NCBI GenBank assembly: GCA_036378435.1
Contig: DASUWK010000070.1
Location: 1 to 64,000 of the forward strand
Direction of reading: 5' to 3'
Length of the DNA: 64,000 bases
Source of the DNA: DASUWK01 sp036378435
Lineage (GTDB): Bacteria; Chloroflexota; Dormibacteria; Dormibacterales; Dormibacteraceae
This document shows positions 17,365 to 25,140 of the stretch, piece after piece. Within the stretch, counting starts at the first letter, position 1; each line of letters begins with the position of its first letter. Both the position numbers and the translations under genes were made by a program. The notes under the pieces are model-generated. The model worked only from the letters and a program-made list of their open reading frames with translations, did not search any database and was not told the origin of the DNA.

Positions 17365-17971
17365 AGCGCATCACGCCCCGAACCACGCCGACCAGGCTGG
17401 CCTGCTCGGTCGTGATCGGTTCGTAAGCGGGGTTCTCAGCCTCCAGCACGATGGTGCCGTCGCGGCGGCGCAGGCGCTTGCACGTCGCCTCGTCCTCGAG
17501 CAGCGCCACGACGATCGTCCCGTCCGGCGCGGTCTGCTGGGGCTTCACCAGCACCAGGTCGCCGTCGAGGATGCCGGCGTTGATCATCGAGTCTCCGCGC
17601 ACCTTGAGCAGGAACCAGCCCTCCTGGACGATGTCGTTGGAGAGGACGATCGTGTCCTCCACGTTCTGCTCGGCGAGGATCGGCTGACCGGCCGCGACGT
17701 TGCCGACGACCGGGACGGCGACGGAGCTGCGCCGCTTCGACTCGATCTCCGAGCCTTCGACCAGCTGGACCGTGCGCGACTTGCTGGGGTCGCGCTTGAT
17801 CAGCCCGCGTCGCTCGAGCTGGTTCAGGTGGTTGTGGACGGTCGAGCTGGAGCTGAGACCGACTGCCTCGCCGATCTCGCGCACGCTCGGCGGGTAGTTG
17901 CGGACCTTGGTCACATGCCGGATGTAGTCAAGGATCTTGGCTTGGCGATCGCTGAGCTCTAGTTCGTTCAA
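17354..17971 (-). CDS. lexA: SOS repressor LexA
   Basis: An N-terminal winged helix (RQAKILDYIRHVTKVRNYPPSVREIG) and a C-terminal S24 peptidase domain. The Ala-Gly cleavage site (NVAAGQPI), the catalytic Ser (RGDSMINAGI) and the Lys in ALLEDEATCKRL are all present. The start is TTG, supported by GGAGG four to five bases upstream. It is divergent from the YneA-like gene and has a LexA-like box over its own -35 region, so it is probably autoregulated. Confidence 0.96.
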   Translation of the reverse strand: MNELELSDRQAKILDYIRHVTKVRNYPPSVREIGEAVGLSSSSTVHNHLNQLERRGLIKRDPSKSRTVQLVEGSEIESKRRSSVAVPVVGNVAAGQPILAEQNVEDTIVLSNDIVQEGWFLLKVRGDSMINAGILDGDLVLVKPQQTAPDGTIVVALLEDEATCKRLRRRDGTIVLEAENPAYEPITTEQASLVGVVRGVMRFMK

Positions 17972-18006
17972 TGCTGCCTCCGAAAATTCGTTTGACGGGC
18001 GCGGCC

Positions 18007-18105
18007 ATCCTAGCAGGAAACGCGCGTTCCCGCAAACCTATGTTCGCTCAGGGTCTTGACAGGGCGAACGGGCGTTCGTCATAATCCCCCTCGAACACAT
18101 GTACG
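18007..18105. promoter_or_regulatory. Divergent lexA / YneA-like promoter region with LexA boxes
   Basis: Rightward promoter: TTGACA (18056-18061), 18 bp, CATAAT (18080-18085), with the exact box CGAACGGGCGTTCG (18065-18078) in the spacer. Leftward lexA promoter: TTGCGG (18030-18035, minus) and TAGGAT (18007-18012, minus), spacer 17 bp. CAAACCTATGTTCG (18033-18046), a box with one change, overlaps its -35. A third partial box, CGAACACATGTACG (18092-18105), covers the ATG of the rightward gene. The exact box and consensus -35 are directly visible; regulation is inferred. Confidence 0.88.
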
Positions 18106-18416
18106 CAGCATCTCCGTACTGGCGCTTCGAGGCCGAGCGGCCGGCCCGCAAGTCGGTCGTCCGGCTGCGCAAGGCTGCGATCGCAGTGGGGATGACGATC
18201 CTGATCGCCTTCGCCCTCGCCAGGACCGCGGTGGGGGAGGGCCCCACGGGACTCGTCAGCTATCGGGTCCAGCCGGGCGACACCCTGTGGTCCATCGCGG
18301 CCGCGCGCTACCCGGACTCCGATGTGCGGCAGAAGGTGGGGGACATCGAACGCGACAACGGGCTCAGCAGTCCGATGATCGTGCCCGGCGAGGTGCTCCG
18401 GCTCCCAGCCGGCTAG
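18099..18416 (+). CDS. YneA-like SOS cell-division suppressor (TM + LysM)
   Basis: A 105-residue protein with a basic cytoplasmic N-terminus, one transmembrane segment (~25-44, AAIAVGMTILIAFALARTAV), and one LysM domain (~55-103, YRVQPGDTLWSIAAARYP). Size, layout, position beside divergent lexA and an exact LexA box all match YneA of Bacillus and related division inhibitors of actinobacteria. Those act at the membrane to delay septation during DNA damage. LysM alone is only a peptidoglycan-binding domain, so the function rests on context. The transcript appears almost leaderless. Confidence 0.82.
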   Translation: MYAASPYWRFEAERPARKSVVRLRKAAIAVGMTILIAFALARTAVGEGPTGLVSYRVQPGDTLWSIAAARYPDSDVRQKVGDIERDNGLSSPMIVPGEVLRLPAG

Positions 18417-18431
18417 CTAGCGCGTCAGGGC

Positions 18432-19364
18432 CTAGATGTGCCCGGTCGCGATGAGGATCAGAAGCGCGGGTCCGACGAGGATGATCCAGATGGTGGGGAA
18501 GATGCACCCGATCATTGGGAACAGCATCAGCAGCCCGGCCCGCCCACCTCTTTCCTGGGCGCGCTGACGGCGGACGGCGCGCAGCGCCTCCGAGTACGTG
18601 CGCAGCATCTTGGCGATGGGAACGCCCATCTGCTCGCTCTGCGCCAGCGCCGTGACCAGCTGGTTCACATCGTCGAGACCTGTGCGGCGTGCCATGCCGT
18701 AGAGCGCGTCCTGCCGCGTGTTGCCGAGGTGGATCTCGGTCACGACGCGCTCGAACTCGTCGCCGAGGGGGTTCTTGCCTTTCAGCTTGCCGCCGACCTG
18801 CTGGATGGCGCCGTCCAGGCTGAGCCCGGCCTCGACGGAGATCACCATCAGGTCGAGCGCGTCCGGCAGCGCTTTCTGGATGGCGTTGCGGCGTGAGTTG
18901 GCCAGCGTGCGCAGCGCGATGCTGGGCGCGAGGAACGCGAGATAGGTCGCCACGGCGACCACGGCGACCGCGATCAGGGGGTTGAAGCGGGGGAAGGCGA
19001 TGGCGGCGCCGAGCACGAGCCCGAGGACGGCGGCCGCGTAGCGGATGAGGGTGAGGTCGGTGGCAGACAGGTTGGCCGGCCGTCCAGCCTGGTCGAGCTG
19101 CTGCTCGATCGCCTGCCGCTGGCCCTCTGGCGTGCGGCGGCTGAGGAAGGCCCGGGCTCGGCGTAGGAAAGGGGCGATGATCCGCTCGTCGAACGGCGTC
19201 TGGAGCTCGATGTCCTCCGCGCGCACGGTGGAGCCGAAGCTGCGCATCCAGAGCTCGGCCGGGTTGGCGGCCGGCGCCCGGTGCCTGCGGGCAAGGTCGA
19301 CGCTCACGGCAGCCAGGACGACCCCAGCGCAGCCGACCAGGCCGAGCGCGACTGCCCCGCCCAT
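18432..19364 (-). CDS. tadC: Tad/type II secretion inner-membrane protein TadC-like (T2SSF domain)
   Basis: A T2SSF domain (ALPDALDLMVISVEAGLSLD, then DEFERVVTEIHLG) flanked by transmembrane segments near the N-terminus, in the middle (~110-155) and at the C-terminus. This matches TadC of Flp pilus systems, an inner-membrane platform protein. It lies eight bases downstream of cpaB on the same strand. Neither the TadA ATPase nor TadB lies between or beside them, which is unusual. Confidence 0.85.
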   Translation of the reverse strand: MGGAVALGLVGCAGVVLAAVSVDLARRHRAPAANPAELWMRSFGSTVRAEDIELQTPFDERIIAPFLRRARAFLSRRTPEGQRQAIEQQLDQAGRPANLSATDLTLIRYAAAVLGLVLGAAIAFPRFNPLIAVAVVAVATYLAFLAPSIALRTLANSRRNAIQKALPDALDLMVISVEAGLSLDGAIQQVGGKLKGKNPLGDEFERVVTEIHLGNTRQDALYGMARRTGLDDVNQLVTALAQSEQMGVPIAKMLRTYSEALRAVRRQRAQERGGRAGLLMLFPMIGCIFPTIWIILVGPALLILIATGHI

Positions 19365-19371
19365 CAGCGCG

Positions 19372-20232
19372 CTACGGGCTTAGGAGGCCGGGCCAGCGCT
19401 TCTGGACGTCGGACCCGGTGACCCCGTTGGCGGAAGTGACAGCCGGGCAGGCCGCGGCCGGCGCGGCCGGCGCGGGCTTGTAGTCCTTGTAGCTCTCGAG
19501 CGTGTACTTCAACGAGGCGTAAGTGAGGAACCAGTTCAGGTACTCGGCGTCGCACTGGCTCACGACCACGGTCAGCGAGCTGCTGACGCCCGCTGCGTGC
19601 GCCGTGCCCACCGTTCCGCTGACGGAGCCGGTGGCATCAGCGACGGCGGGGCCGACGCGGATGACGTGGAGGTTGGTGAACACGGTTCGCGCCTCGGGAT
19701 AGCGCGATCCCTGCGGCGTCACGGTGGCGATCACCGAGATGTAGTCGCCAGGCTGGATGTAGCCGGCCACCGCCTGCTGCTCGCCGCTGGGGATCGTCAC
19801 GGCCACCCAGCCGGCCGGAATTGGCAGGTACGAGGTGGCCGACCCGACGATCGTGGTCGCCGAGGACGACACCAGGTTGCTCAGGATCGGCTGGCCGGCG
19901 CTGAAGTCGACCGCCGCGATCTTGCCCACCACCGCGGACGTCGCCGTATAGGCGCCGGGCGGCAGGTTGGCGGAGCTGTACGGCACGAGCTGAAGGTCAG
20001 CGGCACTGATCTCTGTGCGCAGCTGAATGTCATGTGCCGCGACCACGATGGCCGTCGTCCCGCCGGCCGATGAGCGGCCGCTGGCGATGATCACGCCCGC
20101 GAACGCAACGATCGCGACGATCACGCCGACCACCGTATAGGTCCAGGGTCCAAGGACCGCCGAACCCGTCCGGGGCGCTGACACAGCAGGCCGCGGAGTC
20201 CCTCCCACGCTTTCGGCGGGCATTGTAGACAT
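19372..20232 (-). CDS. cpaB: Flp pilus assembly protein CpaB/RcpC (SAF domain)
   Basis: One N-terminal transmembrane segment (TYTVVGVIVAIVAFAGVIIA) is followed by a SAF domain (VVAAHDIQLRTEISAADLQL, AGQPILSNLVSSS) and an RcpC-type region (IPSGEQQAVAGYIQPGDYIS). CpaB is a periplasmic component of Tad pilus assembly. The ATG at 20232 was chosen; another ATG is three codons downstream, and the longer frame reaches into the divergent TadE gene. It forms a two-gene unit with tadC. Confidence 0.85.
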   Translation of the reverse strand: MSTMPAESVGGTPRPAVSAPRTGSAVLGPWTYTVVGVIVAIVAFAGVIIASGRSSAGGTTAIVVAAHDIQLRTEISAADLQLVPYSSANLPPGAYTATSAVVGKIAAVDFSAGQPILSNLVSSSATTIVGSATSYLPIPAGWVAVTIPSGEQQAVAGYIQPGDYISVIATVTPQGSRYPEARTVFTNLHVIRVGPAVADATGSVSGTVGTAHAAGVSSSLTVVVSQCDAEYLNWFLTYASLKYTLESYKDYKPAPAAPAAACPAVTSANGVTGSDVQKRWPGLLSP

Positions 20233-20278
20233 AAACGCGCCGGTTGTAGCTTCTTTGCGCGTTATCCTCTGCGGCGCC

Positions 20279-20839
20279 ATGGGAGGGAGTGGCCCGCGGG
20301 GGGCTTCGTCTGGCCAGTCGACGGTGGAATTCGCGCTGTCCGCCGGCGTGCTCGTGCTGCTTTTGCTGGGCCTGCTGGACTTCGGTCGCGCGTTCTATTT
20401 CGGCGTCAGGCTGCAGGATGCCGCGCGCGAGGGCGCGCGCGTGGGCGTGCGTTACGACCCTCAATCGGGCACGCATCCGGGACTCAACGACACCGCCATC
20501 GCGGCGGCTGTCAACAATGTGCTGACCAACAGCGGGATGTCGGCGGCGACGGACGAAGACCAGGCTCCCGGCGGCGCCACGTGCCCCGCCACCAGCAATG
20601 GCAACACCCTCTACCAGCCGGGCTACAAGGACACCGCGTACCCGACGAGCACCGGTCAGACGTACCTCTACATCTGCTACGAGAACACACCCGGCCTGGA
20701 TCCCCCGTCCGGGACCCCTTTGACCAAGCTCAACGTGATCGTGCTCTATCGATTCGGTCTGCTCACCGGCTTCCTGCAGAACACGCTCGGGCCGTCGGGG
20801 ATCGAGATCTACGGCGAGTACCAGGCCTTGGTCCAGTGA
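20279..20839 (+). CDS. TadE-like pseudopilin (first of two)
   Basis: A short basic N-terminus with the TadE signature GQSTVEFAL leads into one hydrophobic helix (AGVLVLLLLGLLDFGRAFYF), followed by an extracytoplasmic domain. TadE-like proteins are minor pseudopilins of Tad systems. The ATG at 20279 lies about ten bases past TATCCT, which suggests a leaderless transcript; a TTG at 20255 is the alternative. The stop overlaps the next start (TGATG). Confidence 0.85.
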   Translation: MGGSGPRGASSGQSTVEFALSAGVLVLLLLGLLDFGRAFYFGVRLQDAAREGARVGVRYDPQSGTHPGLNDTAIAAAVNNVLTNSGMSAATDEDQAPGGATCPATSNGNTLYQPGYKDTAYPTSTGQTYLYICYENTPGLDPPSGTPLTKLNVIVLYRFGLLTGFLQNTLGPSGIEIYGEYQALVQ

Positions 20840-21360
20840 TGCACCGGGGCTCGAGGGGCCAGTCGATGGTGGAGTTCGCGCTCCTGCTGCCGGTGCTCGT
20901 GCTGTTCATCTTCGGCATCCTCGACTTCGGCCGCTCGATCTACTACTACTCGGCGGTCAGCCAGGCGGTCGGCCAGGCGGCGCGTGCCGCGGCTCTCGCC
21001 CCGAACAGCCTGCCTTCCAATTCCGATGTGCTCGCGGCTGTGCAGTCCGGCGCGGGGTGGATTCAGCTCGCGCCCTGCCCCAATGACACGCCGACGACCA
21101 CGGGCCTCCCTGCCGGCCAGGCCTGGCTGTTCATCTCAAACCCAGGCGGTGCGGACGCCAACAGCGATGGCGCGAATGCGCCTGGAGGAGAGTCGGGAAC
21201 TCCCGGTGTCGGATGCTCGTCGCCGGCGCGCGCCGTCACGGGAGACAAGCTGCAAGTCGAGATCGTGTACAACTTCACGCCTTTCACACCATTGATCGCG
21301 CAGTTCACGGGGAACCAGTTATTTCTCAGCAGCACGTCAGTCCTACCGGTGGAGTACTGA
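20839..21360 (+). CDS. TadE-like pseudopilin (second of two)
   Basis: The same layout as its neighbour: GQSMVEFALLLPVLVLFIFG and ILDFGRSIYYYSAVSQA, then an exported domain of about 130 residues. The ATG overlaps the previous stop in TGATG, and its own stop overlaps the tadG ATG in the same way, so three surface-protein genes are translationally coupled. The two TadE copies differ clearly in their exported parts. Confidence 0.85.
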   Translation: MHRGSRGQSMVEFALLLPVLVLFIFGILDFGRSIYYYSAVSQAVGQAARAAALAPNSLPSNSDVLAAVQSGAGWIQLAPCPNDTPTTTGLPAGQAWLFISNPGGADANSDGANAPGGESGTPGVGCSSPARAVTGDKLQVEIVYNFTPFTPLIAQFTGNQLFLSSTSVLPVEY

Positions 21361-23729
21361 TGCGCCGCGGGCAGCGGGGGCAGGCGATCGTTCTCATCAC
21401 GATGATGTTCGGCGTCCTTTGCGGGATGGTCGGGCTCGCCATCGACGGCGGTCGCGCCTATGTGGACCACAGCATGATCCAGAACTCCGCTGACGCGGCG
21501 GCGGCAGCCGGGGCCACGACATATATCCGCGACCAGAGCATGGCAGCCCCGTTCACCTTGGCGGAGCAGGCGGTGCGGGATACATACATGCTCAACCGCG
21601 GCCTGTCGAGTCCGAGCTGCTCGCCTGATTGGGCGGCCCCGAGCAGCGGCGGCTCGGTGAGCTTCTCGTGCACGTTCGGTTCTGACTCGAGCCAGGCCCT
21701 TACGATCACGGTGCAGGACTACGCGCCCCCGTCATCATTCGACGACTTCACGGCCACCGGCAGCCAATCCCTCTTGACCGCCTTGATACAGGTCGCCGGA
21801 GCGGCCAACACGGTCCCCATCTCAGCCACCGGCTGTGCCGCCACGTGGGACTCGAGCACCTGCGCAGCGGTCCCGCCTGTAGTGCTCGGCACCAGCACCC
21901 TCTGCGGCACCGGCGGTGACTCGGTCAAGCTGGTCGGAAGCGACACGTCCGTGGTGGGCAACGTCGGAACCTATGGCGACGTAGAAGTGCCATCCGGCAG
22001 CCATCCGCAGATCGCCGGCGACACGACGTACTCGTGCGGCAGCGGCCCGAACGTCACGTCCATGTGCTATCCAAGCGGCGCGGTGCTGCCGTGTGCCACT
22101 TATCCGACCAGCAGCTTCCACACCGGAAAGCCGCCGCAGTACAACATCCCGACGGGGTCGGGAAACGGCACCGTGGAGACATTCACCGGCACTGCTGTGA
22201 ACCTCGACGGCGGCGTCATCGATTCGACCACCGTGTCGAGGCAGGGCTTCGGCACGTCAGGCACTGAGTACTTCGGTTTCCAGACGGGCCCTTACAAGAG
22301 CCCCTGCATCTTCCTGGGCGGCGGCGTGTATGACCTGAAAGGCGTCAGCGGCTATTTCGACGGCGGCGTCATCAGCAACGAGATCCGACCACCGGACGAG
22401 CCGGATATCAACGGCGACCCAACGACGCACAAGCTGGTCGCTGCCAAGCAGCTCTGGAACATGAACAGCGCCACCTGCGCGGGCTCCTTCACCGCGGCGG
22501 AGGTGCCGGACGCGACCGGCTTTGCCATGACGGTGGGGGACTATGCGATCCGGCTCACGTCGGTGCGTTACGACACCGTCAACGGCCACTCGTACGAGAG
22601 AGAGAGCGCACCGTCAGCGTGCAAGACGACCACCGTGTCGCTCCCGACCCAGGGGATCAGCATCAATGTCAGCAACGTCCCGGGTGCCCAGGACTACAAC
22701 GTCTACATGTCCAGCCCGGTACTTTCGGCGGCTGCGAGCGACGGCGACCCCAACGCCGGCAAGTGCAACGGCTACTTCTACCAACTGGCGACGATCCCCG
22801 TGCAGAACTACGTCAATGAAACGAACGTGGACACCAGCGCCTGCCCGAGCTCTGTCACCAGCGTGCACTGCACGCTTGGAGTCAGCAGCGTGGCGGATCT
22901 CAATCTCTGCACCATCGATCGGTTCAAGAATCTGAAGGGCCTGCTCGCCGGCGGAATCCCCGTGAACTGCACCGCGCTGTTGAACTCGATCCCGGACATC
23001 CAGCCGCAGCCGGCGTTCAGCTGCACAGCATCGGCATACGTCCAGGTTCCACCGCCGAAGGGCACGCTGAAGAACCCACCGATCTCACATTCGTGCGGGT
23101 GGCCCGGTCCTTTCGTGTCGTGCACCGGCGGCTCGTCCGCCACGCCGCCGCCCTACTGCTTGGAGGAGTTCCTGGCGCCGGCCGACGCCAACCTTCCAGA
23201 CCAGGACGAGGCGGTGAACTATGAGATAGGCAACTGGGGCCTCTGCTATGACCCGAGCACTTTCAACTCGATGCTGTGTCCCAACCAGTACGGCGGCTAC
23301 ACGCCGGGTGGTCTGCAGGCAGGCGCCCCGGTGACGCCCGGCGCCGTCCAGTTCCAGGCCGACTCCGGGGGCTGCTACACCTTCACCAGCAACGACTATC
23401 CGTTCCTCTTCAGCGGCTACCAGTATTCATGGGGCTTGTTGATTCACGCGGGGCCGACGACCTCGGGCTGCGCGGATTCGATCACGCCGGCGTATGGGGG
23501 AGAGCTCGTCGGCCACTATTACGGGCCGTCCGTGAACGCCACTGTGGCCGGCACGACGTCCGACATCCCCGTCTACGGCCCGCAGGCGCCCACGCTCTAT
23601 GGCTGCTTCATCGCGAGCCGGCCCACGGTCGACGGCACCAACGGGCTCGCGGTGTATTTCGTGACACCCTCGTCCAACCCCGCCATCGCGATCACGGGGT
23701 ACGGCATCCCGACCGGCTCGGGCTGCTGA
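21360..23729 (+). CDS. Large TadG-like exported protein
   Basis: The N-terminus is TadG-like: a GQAIVLITMMFG hydrophobic helix, then LAIDGGRAYVDHSMIQNSAD and AAAAAGATTYI. About 720 further residues are rich in Ser, Thr, Gly, Pro and cysteine, with a fibronectin-like stretch (GISINVSNVPGAQDYNVYMS). This suggests a beta-rich, possibly disulfide-bonded surface domain. I do not recognise a catalytic domain, and the classical TadG von Willebrand A motif is not obvious. A role as a pilus-associated adhesin is inference. Confidence 0.78.
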   Translation: MRRGQRGQAIVLITMMFGVLCGMVGLAIDGGRAYVDHSMIQNSADAAAAAGATTYIRDQSMAAPFTLAEQAVRDTYMLNRGLSSPSCSPDWAAPSSGGSVSFSCTFGSDSSQALTITVQDYAPPSSFDDFTATGSQSLLTALIQVAGAANTVPISATGCAATWDSSTCAAVPPVVLGTSTLCGTGGDSVKLVGSDTSVVGNVGTYGDVEVPSGSHPQIAGDTTYSCGSGPNVTSMCYPSGAVLPCATYPTSSFHTGKPPQYNIPTGSGNGTVETFTGTAVNLDGGVIDSTTVSRQGFGTSGTEYFGFQTGPYKSPCIFLGGGVYDLKGVSGYFDGGVISNEIRPPDEPDINGDPTTHKLVAAKQLWNMNSATCAGSFTAAEVPDATGFAMTVGDYAIRLTSVRYDTVNGHSYERESAPSACKTTTVSLPTQGISINVSNVPGAQDYNVYMSSPVLSAAASDGDPNAGKCNGYFYQLATIPVQNYVNETNVDTSACPSSVTSVHCTLGVSSVADLNLCTIDRFKNLKGLLAGGIPVNCTALLNSIPDIQPQPAFSCTASAYVQVPPPKGTLKNPPISHSCGWPGPFVSCTGGSSATPPPYCLEEFLAPADANLPDQDEAVNYEIGNWGLCYDPSTFNSMLCPNQYGGYTPGGLQAGAPVTPGAVQFQADSGGCYTFTSNDYPFLFSGYQYSWGLLIHAGPTTSGCADSITPAYGGELVGHYYGPSVNATVAGTTSDIPVYGPQAPTLYGCFIASRPTVDGTNGLAVYFVTPSSNPAIAITGYGIPTGSGC

Positions 23730-23766
23730 GGGGGCGCTTAAGCGCGCCCACCGCACTCTCATCCCT

Positions 23767-23823
23767 GCGTTCGCCGGCGAACGCATGCAGCCACGACCTG
23801 CGGACCTGTACGTTCGCCGGCGA
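23767..23823. repeat. Palindromic repeat CGTTCGCCGGCGA in two copies
   Basis: GCGTTCGCCGGCGAACGC (23767-23784) is a perfect 18-bp palindrome. CGTTCGCCGGCGA recurs at 23811-23823 with its right arm changed. They lie in the 120-bp space between tadG and the converging cupin locus. No T-run follows, so it may be a dispersed palindrome or a weak bidirectional stop. Confidence 0.6.
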
Positions 23824-23849
23824 GGGCGACAATGGGCGCCGGTTGGCGC

Positions 23850-24330
23850 TCAGTCAGCGCTGAGCGGCGGCCCCAGCAAGGTCATGTCGTATTTCGAAAA
23901 CACCGCCGCGATGGCATCGGGGTCGGGCTGGCTGGACCGTGAGATGGGCCCGAGCTCCTCGTAGAACTTGTGTCCGCCACCGGGCGTGTACACCACGACG
24001 ATCTCTCCCGGCTCGTCGGTCAAGTTCACGAAGGCGTGCGGGACTTTGGACGGGAGATAGGCGAAGCCACCTTCCTCGCAGTGGAAGACCTCGTCGCCGA
24101 TCCTGATCTTGTAACCGGCCTTTCAGAACCTGAATCGTCTCCTCTTGCTTGTGGTGAACATGGAGTGGGGGACCGCCTTTCGGCGCGACGTCGACGATGA
24201 AATAGTCGAAGGCCCCATTCGTCTCCTCGCCCGTGACCTTGAAGATGAGGTCCCGGCCGGGACCGGACTGAAGGCGCATGCCCTCGCCTGGACCTAGAAC
24301 CGTGTACTGGCTGGTCGTCGTGATCGCCAT
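23850..24330 (-). pseudogene. Cupin-domain protein, frameshifted
   Basis: The first half reads as a cupin (VTGEETNGAFDYFIVDVAPK, then GGPPLHVHHKQEET) up to residue ~71, then loses similarity. Dropping one A from the AAA at 24121-24123 (minus strand) restores the second half: GYKIRIGDEVFHCEEGGFAY and PSKVPHAFVNLTDEPGE, ending at 23850. The metal-binding HxH...E and the later PHAF His are present only across both frames. This is a single-base insertion in the genome, or a sequencing or assembly error. GGAGG precedes the ATG. The substrate is unknown. Confidence 0.85.
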
Positions 24331-24365
24331 GTATCCCGCCTCCTTTGCTTGAGTGGTTAGGGGCG

Positions 24366-24414
24366 AGATTATATGGTGCCTAATTACGTGTCAAGGCCCT
24401 TATGATCAGGCACC
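24366..24414. promoter_or_regulatory. Overlapping divergent promoters of the cupin and MarR genes with inverted repeat
   Basis: Leftward (cupin): TTGACA (24389-24394, minus) and TATAAT (24368-24373, minus), both consensus, but with only 15 bp between them. GGTGCCTAAT (24375-24384) is matched in inverted orientation by a copy ending in AGGCACC (24408-24414), with one mismatch in ten. One arm lies inside the leftward spacer. This fits an operator for the adjacent MarR protein, which is inference. Confidence 0.65.
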
Positions 24415-24420
24415 GAACAT

Positions 24421-24966
24421 ATGGACTTTCCAATTCGAGTCGGACCCGACTTCGCCGCGAAGTACCCAGACGCCAGCGCTTCGGCGACCGAGTGCGCGAT
24501 GAACCTTGCTTCCGCCGGCGACCTGCTCCTGTCGCGGATCGCCGCGACGCTTCAGCCGCTCGACGTCACCCCTTCCGGGGGGTTGGTACTGGGCATCCTC
24601 AACGATGCCGGCGAGCCCTGCCCGCCGAACTACATCAGCGAGCGCCTGATCGTGAGTCGGGCCGCCGTGACCGGTGTATTGGACACGTTAGCAAAGCGCG
24701 GCCTGGTGCGACGGGAGCCGCATCCGCGCGACCGGCGGATGGTTCTCGTGCACCTTACGGAGGCAGGTTTCCGGATGGCTGACGAGGTCCGCCGCACGGT
24801 GCATCGCGCCGAGGCCGGGTGGGTGAGTCCCTTGAGCGAGGCGGACCGCGCGGAGTTGACGGCGCTCCTGGCCAAGCTGCAACGACAACTTGCTTCGAAG
24901 GATCGAGATCAGTCCGACGACTCTGAGCCGGCCACCAGCTCGCCTACCTCCAGCATCGCCACTTAG
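24421..24966 (+). CDS. MarR-family transcriptional regulator
   Basis: A winged-helix MarR fold: EPCPPNYISERLIVSRAAVT as recognition region, then LAKRGLVRREPHPRDRRMVL as the wing with its DxR signature, and VHLTEAGFRM. It is divergent from the cupin gene with 90 bp between starts, so it is likely to control that gene and itself. The last ~25 residues are Ser/Asp-rich and probably disordered. The ligand is unknown. Confidence 0.85.
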   Translation: MDFPIRVGPDFAAKYPDASASATECAMNLASAGDLLLSRIAATLQPLDVTPSGGLVLGILNDAGEPCPPNYISERLIVSRAAVTGVLDTLAKRGLVRREPHPRDRRMVLVHLTEAGFRMADEVRRTVHRAEAGWVSPLSEADRAELTALLAKLQRQLASKDRDQSDDSEPATSSPTSSIAT

Positions 24967-25140
24967 GACGCCATCGTGAGGAGGCTAGAAGCACCGGGCT
25001 CGCGATCGGAGACGCTTCCATGATGCTGTCGATAATGACCGTTAAAGAAAGCATTAGGTTCAAGTCAGGCCGCTGAGCCTCTTCTGGCTTTACCGAGGCC
25101 CATTGCGAAGACGCGCTCCTATCCTTAGGTTCGCAGACCA
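24967..25140. other. Intergenic region without a recognised feature
   Basis: The 174 bp between the MarR and AI-2E-type genes is less GC-rich than its neighbours. TATCCT (25120-25125) and TAGGTT (25126-25131) near the next GTG could be -10 elements. I see no convincing ORF, repeat or RNA. Confidence 0.4.

Noticed and set aside
23767..23784. Perfect palindrome after tadG as a terminator
   Set aside because: No T-run on either strand follows. It is kept only as a repeat.
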